Part shown: positions 26,366 through 34,881 of the stretch, one piece after another | Layout: every line of letters starts with the position of its first letter | Position numbering within the stretch: the first letter of the stretch is position 1 | Assembly: GCF_000986795.1 (NCBI RefSeq) | Contig: NZ_LAYZ01000025.1 | Coordinates: 124,001 to 188,000, forward strand | Reading direction: 5' to 3' | Origin: Salinicoccus sediminis | GTDB lineage: Bacteria; Bacillota; Bacilli; Staphylococcales; Salinicoccaceae | Length of the DNA: 64,000 nucleotides | Made by a program: the position numbers and the translations under genes | The notes under the pieces: generated by a model | What the model was told of the DNA's origin: nothing | Seen by the model: only the letters and a program-made list of their open reading frames with translations | The model's database searches: none

Positions 26366-27359
26366 ATATCATCACGAAAACAAATATTGACAGCATGACA
26401 GATACAGCCAGTATCACTGCAAAAGGTTTTGAGGCACGTCGCACCGTATCCCTCAGATCGATGTTCAGCCCGAGGGCGGTCATTGCCATGGCAAGCAGCA
26501 GCGAGGTTATGCCTGAAATGCTCTCCATGACCTTTTCGGGGATTGTGATGTAGTCCCCCAGTACATAGCTGTTCAAAATGCTCATCAGCACAAAACCGAT
26601 GAGGAAATAAGGGAATGGGATTTTTTTGACACTCTCTTCCCCCTCCCTTTTTCTCATGATGAAAATCAGTACGAAACACAGTGGGATCAGCAGAAATACC
26701 CTCGATAACTTTGCAAGCAATGCGATGGCTAATGCGTCGGTCCCTGCAGGTTCTGCTGCGAGGGCGACATGGGCGAGTTCATGCAGGCTCAGGCCCGCCC
26801 AGGAACCGTACTCTTCCGGTGTCATCGGGAGGTAGGGCCCGAGGAAAATGTAGGCGATTGAAAAAAGCGTCCCCATCAGTGCAATGATGCCGATGCTGAT
26901 CGCTGTATCTTCATCCTTTGCTTTGAGGATCGGCGCGACAGCAGCTATTGCCGCCGCACCGCACACTCCTGTGCCGACACCCACCAGCATGGATATATTC
27001 ATGTCTGCCCTTATCATCTTCGCCAGAATGAATGACATTACAATTGAAAAAACAATGACGATGACAGACTGTGCAATAAGCGCCAGCCCCTCTGAAAGTA
27101 TGACATCTATATTCAGTTTCAGCCCATACAGTATGATTGCCGCCCGGAGCAGGATTTTGGAAGAAAATTGTATCCCGGATGCAATTTTATACGGATAACC
27201 AAAAAACTGGCGGTATAGAAATGCTAGGATTATTGCTGTGGCCAGGGGCCCGATGTATTCGAAAACCGGCAATTCGGCAAGCAGTATGCCGAATACGGCG
27301 ATCATCAGTGTAAAGGATATTCCGGCTATGAAACCTTTTGATTTAACAGTTCTCATCAT
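26364..27359 (-). CDS. UPF0324 (YeiH) family putative sulfate/anion exporter
   Basis: A 331-residue protein with about ten helices. Family blocks include ILLRAAIILYGLKLNIDVIL near residue 70, GVGTGVCGAAAIAAVAPILK near residue 125, and GLSLHELAHVALAA. The start is ATG 27357-27359 (or the next ATG), preceded by GGAGGCG. A LysR regulator is divergent with a dyad in between, as in yeiE-yeiH of other bacteria. Sulfate or sulfonate export is a family annotation, not proven. Confidence 0.87.
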   Translation of the reverse strand: MMRTVKSKGFIAGISFTLMIAVFGILLAELPVFEYIGPLATAIILAFLYRQFFGYPYKIASGIQFSSKILLRAAIILYGLKLNIDVILSEGLALIAQSVIVIVFSIVMSFILAKMIRADMNISMLVGVGTGVCGAAAIAAVAPILKAKDEDTAISIGIIALMGTLFSIAYIFLGPYLPMTPEEYGSWAGLSLHELAHVALAAEPAGTDALAIALLAKLSRVFLLIPLCFVLIFIMRKREGEESVKKIPFPYFLIGFVLMSILNSYVLGDYITIPEKVMESISGITSLLLAMAMTALGLNIDLRDTVRRASKPFAVILAVSVMLSIFVFVMI

Positions 27360-27429
27360 AATAACGCCTCCATAATTCATGATAGCGCCATATGAAAGAT
27401 AAGTTAAATAGTATATAATGATGACATTG

Positions 27430-27445
27430 ATAACCATTCGGTTAT
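27430..27445. promoter_or_regulatory. Dyad ATAACC-ATTC-GGTTAT, probable LysR operator
   Basis: A 6-bp perfect inverted repeat with a 4-bp spacer lies just before the LysR start and downstream of TATAAT at 27414-27419. It sits in the divergent region shared with the UPF0324 exporter, the usual place for autoregulation and target control. Confidence 0.5.
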
Positions 27446-27460
27446 GAAAGGGGCATGCAG

Positions 27461-28357
27461 ATGATAAATCAGACACTTAAAGTATTCGTCACGGTCGTCG
27501 ATAAAAAGAGTTTCACCCTTGCTGCGGAATCGCTGCATATGACCCAGCCTGCTGTCTCGAACTATATCAGGAGACTGGAAGAAGAACTCGGCGTCACGCT
27601 CATCGACAGATCAGGGAAAATGGTCCGATTAAATCCTGCCGGAGAAATCTATTACCATTATGCCAAAGAGATGATCGGTATCGACGAAAGGATGCAGCAC
27701 CTTATACAGGACTTGCAGAATGAGTCCAGGGGCCCTGTACACATCGGCGCCAGCTATACATACGGGGAATATATCCTTCCCAAAATCATTGCACAGCTGA
27801 TCGGAAAATACCCGGGAATCAAACCCGAAGTATCGATAAGCAACTCGTCGTCCATCATTAGGATGGTCAATTCGCACGACCTTGATATCGGCATCATAGA
27901 AGATGAGGAACGTGAGACCGATAAAGATCTCAACATCACCCGGCTGATCAGGGACCGGATGTATATCATAGGTGACAGGGAAACCCCGGACTCCCTTGAT
28001 GATAAAGAACTCGGGGCGGCCACCTGGATTGTCAGGGAAGATGGTTCCGGCACAAGAAGCTATCAGGATCAGCTGTTCACCTCACTCGGCATCAGCCCAA
28101 AAACCATCACCCTGAGCAGTACCCAGGCTGTAAAAAGTTCCGTGACGAACGGCCTCGGCCTTACCCTGCTTTCACACCACACCATCGGAGAAGAGCTGAA
28201 AACAGGTTCTCTCAAGATCATAAACCGGGAAAGCACGGAGCTCTCCCGTTATTTTCATCTGCTTACTCCGGATGTCAAATTCCATTCCAAAAGTACGCGC
28301 ACGCTGGTTGATATGTTCAATGAGGACAGCATAGAAACCCATCATTTCAAATCATGA
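27461..28357 (+). CDS. LysR family regulator (CysL/YeiE-like)
   Basis: A 298-residue protein with an N-terminal winged helix (FTLAAESLHMTQPAVSNYIRRLEEELGVTL, residues about 17-46 by position) and a periplasmic-binding-like effector domain. The ATG at 27461 is favoured over 27455 because AAGGGG lies 7 nt upstream. It is divergent from the UPF0324 exporter, its probable target. Its 3' end overlaps that of ykkD by 6 nt. Confidence 0.88.
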   Translation: MINQTLKVFVTVVDKKSFTLAAESLHMTQPAVSNYIRRLEEELGVTLIDRSGKMVRLNPAGEIYYHYAKEMIGIDERMQHLIQDLQNESRGPVHIGASYTYGEYILPKIIAQLIGKYPGIKPEVSISNSSSIIRMVNSHDLDIGIIEDEERETDKDLNITRLIRDRMYIIGDRETPDSLDDKELGAATWIVREDGSGTRSYQDQLFTSLGISPKTITLSSTQAVKSSVTNGLGLTLLSHHTIGEELKTGSLKIINRESTELSRYFHLLTPDVKFHSKSTRTLVDMFNEDSIETHHFKS

Positions 28358-28666
28358 AATCAATTTCAGCCCGACGACTGCGAAAATGATGAGCAGGATG
28401 AATGCAATCCGCTTCCAATCCCTGGATTCATCATAGAAGAACATGCCCAGAAGCGCCCCGCCGGATGCACCGATACCTGTCCACACCGCATAGGCGGTAC
28501 CCATCGGCAATGTCTGGAGCGCATAGGCAAGGAACAGGAAAGACAGACCGAAACTTGTGAGCAATATCAGCAGCGAAGAAATATTTTTATCCCTGTGAAG
28601 CTTATTGATTGATAATACTCCTGTGACTTCAAACAAGCCGGCAATGACCAATGAAAACCATGCCAT
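28352..28666 (-). CDS. ykkD: YkkD-like SMR subunit of guanidinium exporter
   Basis: A 104-residue, four-helix small multidrug resistance protein. The conserved membrane Glu is residue 13 (LFEVTG), and PMGTAYAVWTGIGASGGALLG matches B. subtilis YkkD closely. It is encoded 2 nt after ykkC and lies behind a guanidine-I riboswitch. The obligate heterodimer YkkC-YkkD is known to export guanidinium in exchange for protons. Confidence 0.93.
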   Translation of the reverse strand: MAWFSLVIAGLFEVTGVLSINKLHRDKNISSLLILLTSFGLSFLFLAYALQTLPMGTAYAVWTGIGASGGALLGMFFYDESRDWKRIAFILLIIFAVVGLKLIS

Positions 28667-28668
28667 GA

Positions 28669-29004
28669 TTACTGCACCTCACTTTCGTTGTCATCCGTGA
28701 CCATCTTAAGTCCGATTACGCCCGCAAGAATCAACGCTATCAATATTATCTTCAGCGGTCTGAACGGCTCGCCGAACAATATAATTTCAGACAATACTGT
28801 ACCGAATGCCCCGAGACCGACGAACACTGCATAGACTGTACCGACCGGCAGGTATTTGCCGGCATCGATCATCAGATAGAAACTGACGTATATTGCGATG
28901 AGCGTGAAGATCCATTCATACCAGCTGTCTGCATGTGTCAGTCCGATGACCCAGCCGACTTCGAAGATGCTTGCAGTGACGACTTTTATCCATTGCATAT
29001 TCAT
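28669..29004 (-). CDS. ykkC: YkkC-like SMR subunit of guanidinium exporter
   Basis: A 111-residue SMR protein with Glu15 in SIFEVGWVIGL. HADSWYEW and LPVGTVYAVFVGLGAFGTVLSE are hallmarks of YkkC. The ATG at 29002-29004 is preceded by GGAGGG with 5 nt spacing. A longer upstream frame would run through the riboswitch terminator and is rejected. It is the first gene of the ykkCD operon. Confidence 0.93.
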   Translation of the reverse strand: MNMQWIKVVTASIFEVGWVIGLTHADSWYEWIFTLIAIYVSFYLMIDAGKYLPVGTVYAVFVGLGAFGTVLSEIILFGEPFRPLKIILIALILAGVIGLKMVTDDNESEVQ

Positions 29005-29024
29005 AAGTACCCTCCAGAATGATA

Positions 29025-29155
29025 TAAAAAAGCCCGGGATGAGAATATTATTCTCTCCCGGGCTTTTGTCCCTCCGTGACATGGCAGCATGCCATGAGCC
29101 CCCTCTCGGACCTGGCCTGCAGAAGCAGCGGAACCCTAGAGGGCATTCGTTGTTC
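29025..29155 (-). promoter_or_regulatory. Guanidine-I (ykkC class) riboswitch with terminator
   Basis: The minus-strand RNA contains the conserved blocks CTAGGGTTCCG (from 29139), GGTCCGAGAG (near 29115) and ACGGAGGGACAAAAGCCCGG (near 29080-29060). The last block's GCCCGGG is also the 5' arm of a terminator (stem AGCCCGGGA/TCCCGGGCT, 29031-29064, then TTTTTT). Guanidine binding should favour readthrough into ykkCD. Confidence 0.95.
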
Positions 29156-29165
29156 ACTTGGCCCC

Positions 29166-29194
29166 ATTATAGTATATTTTCTTTAGAAATACAA
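29166..29194 (-). promoter_or_regulatory. Promoter of the guanidine riboswitch/ykkCD operon
   Basis: On the minus strand TTGTAT (29194-29189) and TATAAT (29171-29166) are separated by 17 bp, placing transcription start right at the 5' end of the aptamer. Confidence 0.75.
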
Positions 29195-29245
29195 GATAGC
29201 GGGTACCTTATATTAAGAAAGCATATAAACAGGAGTGATGTATAG

Positions 29246-29761
29246 ATGCTTATTGCCATAGATCTGCAGAATGACACGTTTGCCGAATCCGGCTCAAGCT
29301 ACAGTGAGTGGACGACCAGGATAAAGCACGGTATAACCGGACGCATACAAAAGGCGATTGCTGAGAATGAATCCATCATCTACACTAAGAACCTCTATCC
29401 CGAATTCGAGCATGGCAACAGGACGACAGAGAGCATACGGTTTGATGAGGAAATCCATTCCGACTTTTCTGCCCTTCTCGATAAATACGGAGATGAATAC
29501 GTAAAGACCTTCTACGGAATTCCGCCGGAGGAATCAAAAAAAATACAGGAAACATATATTGAGGAGGTGGAAGCCAATCACATCATTGAATTTGTCGGGG
29601 TCGAAACAAATATTTGTATACTCGCTAACATCATGGTCATACAGAATATATTTCCTCATGCAGATATCACTATCGATAAAGGACTTATCGCCAGCTCGAA
29701 TTCGCATCTCCATGATATGACCCTTGAAATACTTTCCAACATGCACATAACCATAAAATGA
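29246..29761 (+). CDS. Isochorismatase-like cysteine hydrolase
   Basis: A 171-residue protein of the isochorismatase-like fold. The catalytic Asp lies in IAIDLQNDTF (residue 6 region), and the nucleophile Cys in VGVETNICILANIM near residue 117. KTFYGIP provides the lysine region. Members hydrolyse amides such as nicotinamide or ureidoacrylate. It is divergent from ykkCD and its riboswitch, but no shared regulation is visible. The substrate is unknown. Confidence 0.82.
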   Translation: MLIAIDLQNDTFAESGSSYSEWTTRIKHGITGRIQKAIAENESIIYTKNLYPEFEHGNRTTESIRFDEEIHSDFSALLDKYGDEYVKTFYGIPPEESKKIQETYIEEVEANHIIEFVGVETNICILANIMVIQNIFPHADITIDKGLIASSNSHLHDMTLEILSNMHITIK

Positions 29762-29786
29762 GTCACACCCGGAAGGTGTGCCCGGA

Positions 29787-30863
29787 TCAGACTCTGGTTC
29801 TGTTCTTTTTATTGCCGAGAAGGGCAATCCATTTGACGAACAATCCGGCGCCCAGCAGAAGTCCAACATATCCCATGACCGGATAGACTGTCCCCACCAG
29901 ATCCGCAAAGCCGGCAAAGCTCAGAATATACCCAAGAACAAGCGACACGGGCAGGAGGATGCTGTAACCTCTGCTTTTGGGGGCAAGAAACCTGATCAGG
30001 AATGGGTACAGCATCCCAACAGCTGTATTATAGATGACAAGCAGCATCGCTATGCCCAGCAGAATGCCGAGTGCAGGATGTATTTCGCCACCCAGCAGAA
30101 GCATAGGCAGCTCGACGTCATTTACAGCGTCAAGCCGTGACAGTATCCCCAGATTGATCATAAGCATCAGTACAAGGATTATGATGCTGCCTGCGATACC
30201 GCCATAGCCGGCCACCTTGCGCGATTTGGAGTCAGCGCCCATCATCGTCAGGAAGCTGAAGGCAACCGCGATGGTGAATCCGCTGTAGGTGATTGCATCC
30301 CACCACCAGGCACCGTCGACGGTAAGCTCCGGTTTTGCAAACCGATCCGCTTCGGATAAAGGCATCGGAGAGTTGAAATATGTGACCAGCGCGATGATGA
30401 TGACGACCCCCAGAAGATACGGTGTGACAACACCTAAAGCGATTACAATTTTATTGAAATTCAAATTCAATGTGATATATACAGCAATCACAAGTATGAG
30501 TGAGCCCAGCCATGGAGGCGTGCCGAAACTTTCATAAAAGGTAGATCCGGCTCCGGCAATCATTATGACCGCCACTCCGTAAAGGAAAAACGCCAGTATG
30601 TAATCTATGAGACGGCCGAAGAAAGGGCCGAATGTGTTCATGATTGAATCCACATGGGATTCGGCTTCGAGGTCGTAACCTACGTCAGCCGTCCATTTTC
30701 CCGTGAACAGTATGAGGAATCCTGATAAAAGAACAGCAATAATACTGATATAACCATTATTCGTAAAGAATTGGAGAATCTCCTGTCCGGTGGAAAAGCC
30801 TGCCCCGACCACAACACCGGTGTAGGCAAAACCTATTTTAAGGACATCCTTAACATTCGCCAA
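29787..30863 (-). CDS. YkvI family membrane transporter
   Basis: A 358-residue protein with about ten helices. GFAYTGVVVGAGFSTGQEIL at the N-terminus is the sodium-symporter-like TM1 of the YkvI group in the APC/LeuT-fold superfamily. The start is taken as TTG 30861-30863, because GGAGTGG lies 6-7 nt upstream and a GTG three codons earlier falls within it. Substrate unknown. Confidence 0.82.
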   Translation of the reverse strand: MANVKDVLKIGFAYTGVVVGAGFSTGQEILQFFTNNGYISIIAVLLSGFLILFTGKWTADVGYDLEAESHVDSIMNTFGPFFGRLIDYILAFFLYGVAVIMIAGAGSTFYESFGTPPWLGSLILVIAVYITLNLNFNKIVIALGVVTPYLLGVVIIIALVTYFNSPMPLSEADRFAKPELTVDGAWWWDAITYSGFTIAVAFSFLTMMGADSKSRKVAGYGGIAGSIIILVLMLMINLGILSRLDAVNDVELPMLLLGGEIHPALGILLGIAMLLVIYNTAVGMLYPFLIRFLAPKSRGYSILLPVSLVLGYILSFAGFADLVGTVYPVMGYVGLLLGAGLFVKWIALLGNKKNRTRV

Positions 30864-30949
30864 AATAACCACTCCGTATGAAATTAGAATTTTTTAAATA
30901 ATAATTTAATGGTACACTTCTTTACTAAACTTTACAAATATCAAACTAA

Positions 30950-30977
30950 AAAATAGCACTGCCTGCAGCAGTGCTAT
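30950..30977 (-). terminator. Terminator of the esterase operon
   Basis: ATAGCACTGC/GCAGTGCTAT stem then TTTTTT on the minus strand, overlapping the esterase stop codon. Confidence 0.88.
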
Positions 30978-31714
30978 GCTTCTATGGAATCCAGGAAATG
31001 CAGTATATCTTTGAACAGCAGCTTTTTATCCTTGCCTTTCGTCATAAGATGACCGGTATTCGGATAAACTTTCATATCCTTCGCTTCTGAACCGGTATTT
31101 TCGTATATATGATCTGCACTCTCTTCATACAACGCAGCATCTTTACCGCCGTATTTCACAGCCAGCGGCACTGTAATTTCACCAAGCCTGCTGTGCACTT
31201 CCTCAATCAGTGATTCAAATTCCGGCAGGGATGCCATGGGTTCCTTTTCCAGTTCCTTCAGCCGCGCATCAATCTCTTCATCATTCCTGCCGACGAATTC
31301 CATGAAATTCTCCGTATACGATACCACTCTCTTATTAAGGTCTTCGATATCCTTGCCCTGCGGAACGGACATCGCAACAGCGCCATCTATATCATCCAGC
31401 GAGTAGGCAGCCTTCAGGGACAATATACCGCCGAGCGATACACCGGCGATATAAACGCTCTCATGCCCTTTGTCCTTAAGCATTTCATAGCTTTCGACAA
31501 CGTTATTCCACCATTCGGAAGGGCTTGATTCAACAAGGGGATCCGGTCCCATGCCATGTCCCTCAAATATCGGTATGGACACTGCGTAACCGTTCGAATT
31601 CAGATATTCCCCGAGCTCTTTCATGTCTCTTGTGGTACCGGTAAAGGAATGCAGCAGAATGACTGCCCTGTCCCCCTTCTCCAGGTATACCGGATCAGGC
31701 TGTGTTATTTTCAT
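30974..31714 (-). CDS. Alpha/beta hydrolase, Est30-type carboxylesterase
   Basis: A 246-residue serine hydrolase. The oxyanion motif is LLHSFTGTTRDM near residue 20, and the nucleophile elbow GVSLGG lies near residue 93. The likely acid Asp is in VKYGGKDAALY near residue 193, and the His is in NTGHLM near residue 223. It matches the Est30/YvaK carboxylesterase group. It overlaps the preceding small membrane gene by 4 nt (ATGA). Confidence 0.88.
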   Translation of the reverse strand: MKITQPDPVYLEKGDRAVILLHSFTGTTRDMKELGEYLNSNGYAVSIPIFEGHGMGPDPLVESSPSEWWNNVVESYEMLKDKGHESVYIAGVSLGGILSLKAAYSLDDIDGAVAMSVPQGKDIEDLNKRVVSYTENFMEFVGRNDEEIDARLKELEKEPMASLPEFESLIEEVHSRLGEITVPLAVKYGGKDAALYEESADHIYENTGSEAKDMKVYPNTGHLMTKGKDKKLLFKDILHFLDSIEA

Positions 31715-31980
31715 CCGTCTTCCTCCTTCTCTTTCATTGCTCTCTCATACAGGTATTCCGCTTCCCGTTTTCCGAGATTGAAATCCTGCATCACTTTCTC
31801 AATTGTTTCATTCCTTACTTTACCTTGACTGTCGTACTTCCAAACCTTCCTGATCATTTCTCCGAGACGGTCCTTTCCCGTCGATGCCTTCATAATGTTT
31901 CCTATCATTCTGCGGCTTAATATGAACAGGACTATCACAAGCAACATGAGCAGAATGATTATAAAATCCAGATTTTCCAT
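31711..31980 (-). CDS. Small single-pass membrane protein of unknown function
   Basis: An 89-residue protein. One N-terminal helix (ENLDFIIILLMLLVIVLFIL) is followed by a charged cytosolic part, about 65 residues, predicted helical (RNETIEKVMQDFNLGKREAE). The ATG 31978-31980 follows GGGAGGAC. It forms an operon with the esterase through a 4-nt overlap. I do not recognise the family. Confidence 0.7.
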   Translation of the reverse strand: MENLDFIIILLMLLVIVLFILSRRMIGNIMKASTGKDRLGEMIRKVWKYDSQGKVRNETIEKVMQDFNLGKREAEYLYERAMKEKEEDG

Positions 31981-32041
31981 AGTCGTCCTCCCTGCCGGGA
32001 TTGTAATGACAATCCCCATTTATCTAAATGTTTAAAAGTGT

Positions 32042-32070
32042 TTGACAAATCCTGAGTAAGTTAGTAAGAT
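32042..32070 (+). promoter_or_regulatory. Promoter of the SAM riboswitch-metYA operon
   Basis: TTGACA (32042-32047), 17 bp, TAAGAT (32065-32070). Transcription starts just before the aptamer. Confidence 0.8.
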
Positions 32071-32089
32071 GATACTCAATTAAATAATT

Positions 32090-32227
32090 ACTTATCCAGA
32101 GCGGTGGAGGGACTGGCCCTATGAAACCCGGCAACCTTTTCAGTAAGGTGCTAACTCCAGCAGGTTTTTTCCTGAAAGATGAGTGAAACGGGAGTCTCCT
32201 TATCTTAAAAAGGGAGGCTCTTTTTTA
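32090..32227 (+). promoter_or_regulatory. SAM-I riboswitch (S-box) and terminator
   Basis: The S-box blocks are present in order: CTTATCCAGAGCGGTGGAGG, GACTGGCCCTATGAAACCCG, GCAACC, AAGGTGCTAACTCCAGCAGG, then TGAAAGATGAGTG. A terminator (GGGAGTCTCCTT / AAGGGAGGCTC, 32191-32220) with TTTTTT follows. High SAM should stop transcription before metY-metA. Confidence 0.97.
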
Positions 32228-32255
32228 TTATTTAAAATTATATGGAGGCGTTAAA

Positions 32256-33533
32256 ATGACTGAAGAATTCCGTTTTGAAACCAAGCAGCTGCATTCCGGC
32301 CAGGAAGTGGATCCCGCCACAAATTCACGTGCCCTGCCAATCTACCAGACAACATCCTACACTTTTGATGATACCAAACATGCAGCCGATCTGTTCGGTT
32401 TGAAAGATGCAGGAAATATATATACAAGACTCATGAACCCGACGACAAATGCACTTGAAGTACGCGTTGCAGAACTTGAGGGCGGCGTTGCAGGGGTAGG
32501 TGTTGCTTCAGGCATGGCTGCAATCACCTATGCAGTGCAGGCTGTTGCAATAGCCGGGGACCACATCATTTCAGCATCCAGCCTGTACGGCGGCACCCAC
32601 ACACTGTTTACACATACGCTCAGAAAATTCGGCATAGAAACCACACTCACAGATACTAAAGACCCGGAGAACGTTTCACGTGAAATAAAGGAAAATACTA
32701 AAGCGATATTCGTCGAGACCATCGGAAATCCTGAAGGTAACGTAGAAGACATCAAAGCACTCGCCAAAATTGCAGATGATAACGGCATCATCCTTATCGT
32801 CGATAATACGTTTGCCACCCCTTATCTCTGCCGGCCGATTGAGCACGGTGCACACGTTGTCGTGCACTCCGCCACCAAATTCCTCGGAGGCCATGGAACT
32901 TCCATCGGCGGTGTCATCATTGATGGCGGAAACTTCGACTGGGATAACGGCAAGTTCCCGGGGCTCACGGAACCGGACCCTTCATATCATGGTCTCGTGT
33001 TTACGGAAGCATTCGGTCCTGCGGCACTTGCGTACAAGATCAGGACGACCCTGCTCCGTGACACAGGGGCCGCCCTTTCGCCATTCAATGCCTTCCTTCT
33101 GACACAGGGCATTGAAACACTCTCACTGCGCATGGAACGCCATGTTGAAAATTCGCAGAAGGTGGCCGAATTCCTCGAACAGCATGAAAAAGTGGAATGG
33201 GTCGATTACGCAGGACTTGATTCCAGTCCGTACCATGAACTGCAAAAAGAATACCTTCCCAAAGGGGCCGGCGCAGTTTTCACGTTCGGTGTCAGAGGCG
33301 GGTATGAAGCCGGTATAAAATTCATAGAATCACTGGATCTTTTCTCCATGCTTGCCAATGTAGGGGATGCCAAATCACTGGTCATCCACCCCGCTTCAAC
33401 GACGCATTCACAGCTCACGGAAGAGGAACAGCTAAAAGGCGGCGTAAAACCTGAAACAGTGCGTCTTTCCGTCGGCCTGGAGCACATCGACGATATTCTG
33501 GATGATCTCAAAAAAGGTCTGGATGCGATATAA
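32256..33533 (+). CDS. metY: O-acetylhomoserine sulfhydrylase (MetY type)
   Basis: A 425-residue PLP enzyme of the Cys/Met metabolism family that makes homocysteine directly from O-acetylhomoserine and sulfide. [20 protein letters not shown] opens the protein, and the Schiff-base lysine is in [13 protein letters not shown] near residue 208. The 425-residue length and [16 protein letters not shown] distinguish it from the shorter cystathionine enzymes at 43704-45925. It sits behind a SAM riboswitch and directly abuts metA, giving a complete two-step route. Confidence 0.92.
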   Translation: MTEEFRFETKQLHSGQEVDPATNSRALPIYQTTSYTFDDTKHAADLFGLKDAGNIYTRLMNPTTNALEVRVAELEGGVAGVGVASGMAAITYAVQAVAIAGDHIISASSLYGGTHTLFTHTLRKFGIETTLTDTKDPENVSREIKENTKAIFVETIGNPEGNVEDIKALAKIADDNGIILIVDNTFATPYLCRPIEHGAHVVVHSATKFLGGHGTSIGGVIIDGGNFDWDNGKFPGLTEPDPSYHGLVFTEAFGPAALAYKIRTTLLRDTGAALSPFNAFLLTQGIETLSLRMERHVENSQKVAEFLEQHEKVEWVDYAGLDSSPYHELQKEYLPKGAGAVFTFGVRGGYEAGIKFIESLDLFSMLANVGDAKSLVIHPASTTHSQLTEEEQLKGGVKPETVRLSVGLEHIDDILDDLKKGLDAI

Positions 33534-34466
33534 ATGCCTATTAAAGTCATCGAGGGGCTGCCTGTAAGGGAGCTCCTCAAAAAAGAAGATGTCTATACCA
33601 TAGGGGCGTCGAGAGCGCACACCCAGGACATCCGTCCGCTCCGGATGCTCATATTGAACCTTATGCCCAAAAAGGAGGAGACCGAACTGCATCTCCTCCG
33701 CCTCCTGGGTAATACGCCTCTGCAGATTGATGTCGAATTCCTGTATATGTCCACCCACCAGAGCCGCAACACACCGACCAGCCATCTTCAGAAATATTAT
33801 AATTCCTTCGATGAAATCAGGGAGCAGAAATTCGACGGCATGATCGTCACCGGTGCGCCGGTTGAAAAACTGGAATATGAACAAGTGGATTATATCGATG
33901 AACTAAAAGATATCATCAACTGGGCACAGACCCACGTATATTCCCGCTTCTTCATATGCTGGGGCGCACAGTTTGCACTAAGCCACTATTTCGACATTGG
34001 AAAACAGGAACTCCCCGCCAAACTGTTCGGCATTTTTGAGTACAGCAACATTTATCCGGATCATCCTCTGCTCCGGGGATTTGATGATATATACAACGTT
34101 CCGCAATCACGGCATACAACGGTCGATCTGAAGGCGCTCAGAAATACACCGGGTCTCGACATCCTTACTGAACATCCCGACTTCGGGCCGGACATCACTG
34201 CATCAAAAGACAGAAGGGACCTGTTCATATTCGGTCATCTCGAGTATGAACGCGATACTTTGAAACAGGAATACGAACGCGATGTATCAGACGGGCAGCA
34301 TATAGACCTCCCCCACAATTATTTCCCGGGTGATGACTCTTCCCTGCATCCCGTCTTCAACTGGAAAAGCCATGGTCATATCCTGTTCAACAACTGGATA
34401 AACGAAACATACCAAAATACGTATTACGACCTGGAGAGTATGGTAAAACAGAAACACCGGCAATGA
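33534..34466 (+). CDS. metA: Homoserine O-acetyltransferase of the MetA family
   Basis: A 310-residue MetA. Catalytic Cys142 (FFICWGAQ) and His/Glu in FGHLEYERD are present. Residue 111 is Glu (TGAPVEKL); in this family Glu111 goes with acetyl-CoA and Gly111 with succinyl-CoA. The product should therefore be O-acetylhomoserine, the substrate of the MetY encoded just upstream. The ATG directly follows the metY stop (TAAATG), so translation is coupled. It ends the SAM-regulated operon. Confidence 0.93.
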   Translation: MPIKVIEGLPVRELLKKEDVYTIGASRAHTQDIRPLRMLILNLMPKKEETELHLLRLLGNTPLQIDVEFLYMSTHQSRNTPTSHLQKYYNSFDEIREQKFDGMIVTGAPVEKLEYEQVDYIDELKDIINWAQTHVYSRFFICWGAQFALSHYFDIGKQELPAKLFGIFEYSNIYPDHPLLRGFDDIYNVPQSRHTTVDLKALRNTPGLDILTEHPDFGPDITASKDRRDLFIFGHLEYERDTLKQEYERDVSDGQHIDLPHNYFPGDDSSLHPVFNWKSHGHILFNNWINETYQNTYYDLESMVKQKHRQ

Positions 34467-34492
34467 TCAAATGAAAAAGATATTCCGGTATG

Positions 34493-34531
34493 AAAACAGC
34501 TCCGCTGCCCGGCAGCGGAGCTGTTTTTACA
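34493..34531 (+). terminator. Terminator of metYA
   Basis: A 17-bp arm pair from AAAACAGCTCCG to GAGCTGTTTT around a single C, with a T run. Confidence 0.9.
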
Positions 34532-34534
34532 TAT

Positions 34535-34559
34535 TAAAAAGCCGGGCTGTACCCGGCTC
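34535..34559 (-). terminator. Terminator of the DAHP synthase-chorismate mutase operon
   Basis: AGCCGGG/CCCGGCT with TTTTT on the minus strand, 6 nt past the chorismate mutase stop. Confidence 0.85.
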
Positions 34560-34564
34560 TCTCA

Positions 34565-34861
34565 CTATATATTGTTAATGGAGGATTTGCGATTTTTGAG
34601 ATTTTCATGCTGTCTTTTCCTGGAGAGTGCCATCAGATGCCTGAAAAACGAATCTGCATGCCGTTTTAGAGTTTCATCTGTCAGTCTTCCCACATTCTTC
34701 TCAACGACTTCCTCTTCCCTTTCTTCATCGAAAATAGGAATATCATTCCTCTGCTTATACTCCGCTATCTCTGAAGATACACGCATTCTGGCCTCAAACA
34801 GTTCCACAAGTTCCCGGTCGATGTCATTAATCCTGGTCCTGAGTTTTTCATGCGATTCCAT
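34565..34861 (-). CDS. Chorismate mutase, AroQ type (free-standing)
   Basis: A 98-residue all-helical protein. The AroQ pattern is visible: RTRINDIDRELVELFEARMR (catalytic Arg/Lys helix), EIAEYKQ, and DEEREEEVV. It would convert chorismate to prephenate. The ATG at 34859-34861 is preferred over one two codons earlier, which abuts AAAGGAGGG. In Bacillus and Staphylococcus this domain is usually fused to the N-terminus of DAHP synthase; here it is a separate gene 20 nt downstream, perhaps forming a complex. Confidence 0.88.
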   Translation of the reverse strand: MESHEKLRTRINDIDRELVELFEARMRVSSEIAEYKQRNDIPIFDEEREEEVVEKNVGRLTDETLKRHADSFFRHLMALSRKRQHENLKNRKSSINNI

Positions 34862-34881
34862 TGGCATCCCTCCTTTAGTTA

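Noticed and set aside
29005-29157. N-terminal extension of ykkC through the upstream region
   Set aside because: It would translate the guanidine riboswitch and its terminator; the internal ATG at 29004 has GGAGGG.
29762-29786. CACACC/GGTGTG hairpin after the isochorismatase-like gene
   Set aside because: Short stem with no T-run on either strand; too weak to call a terminator.
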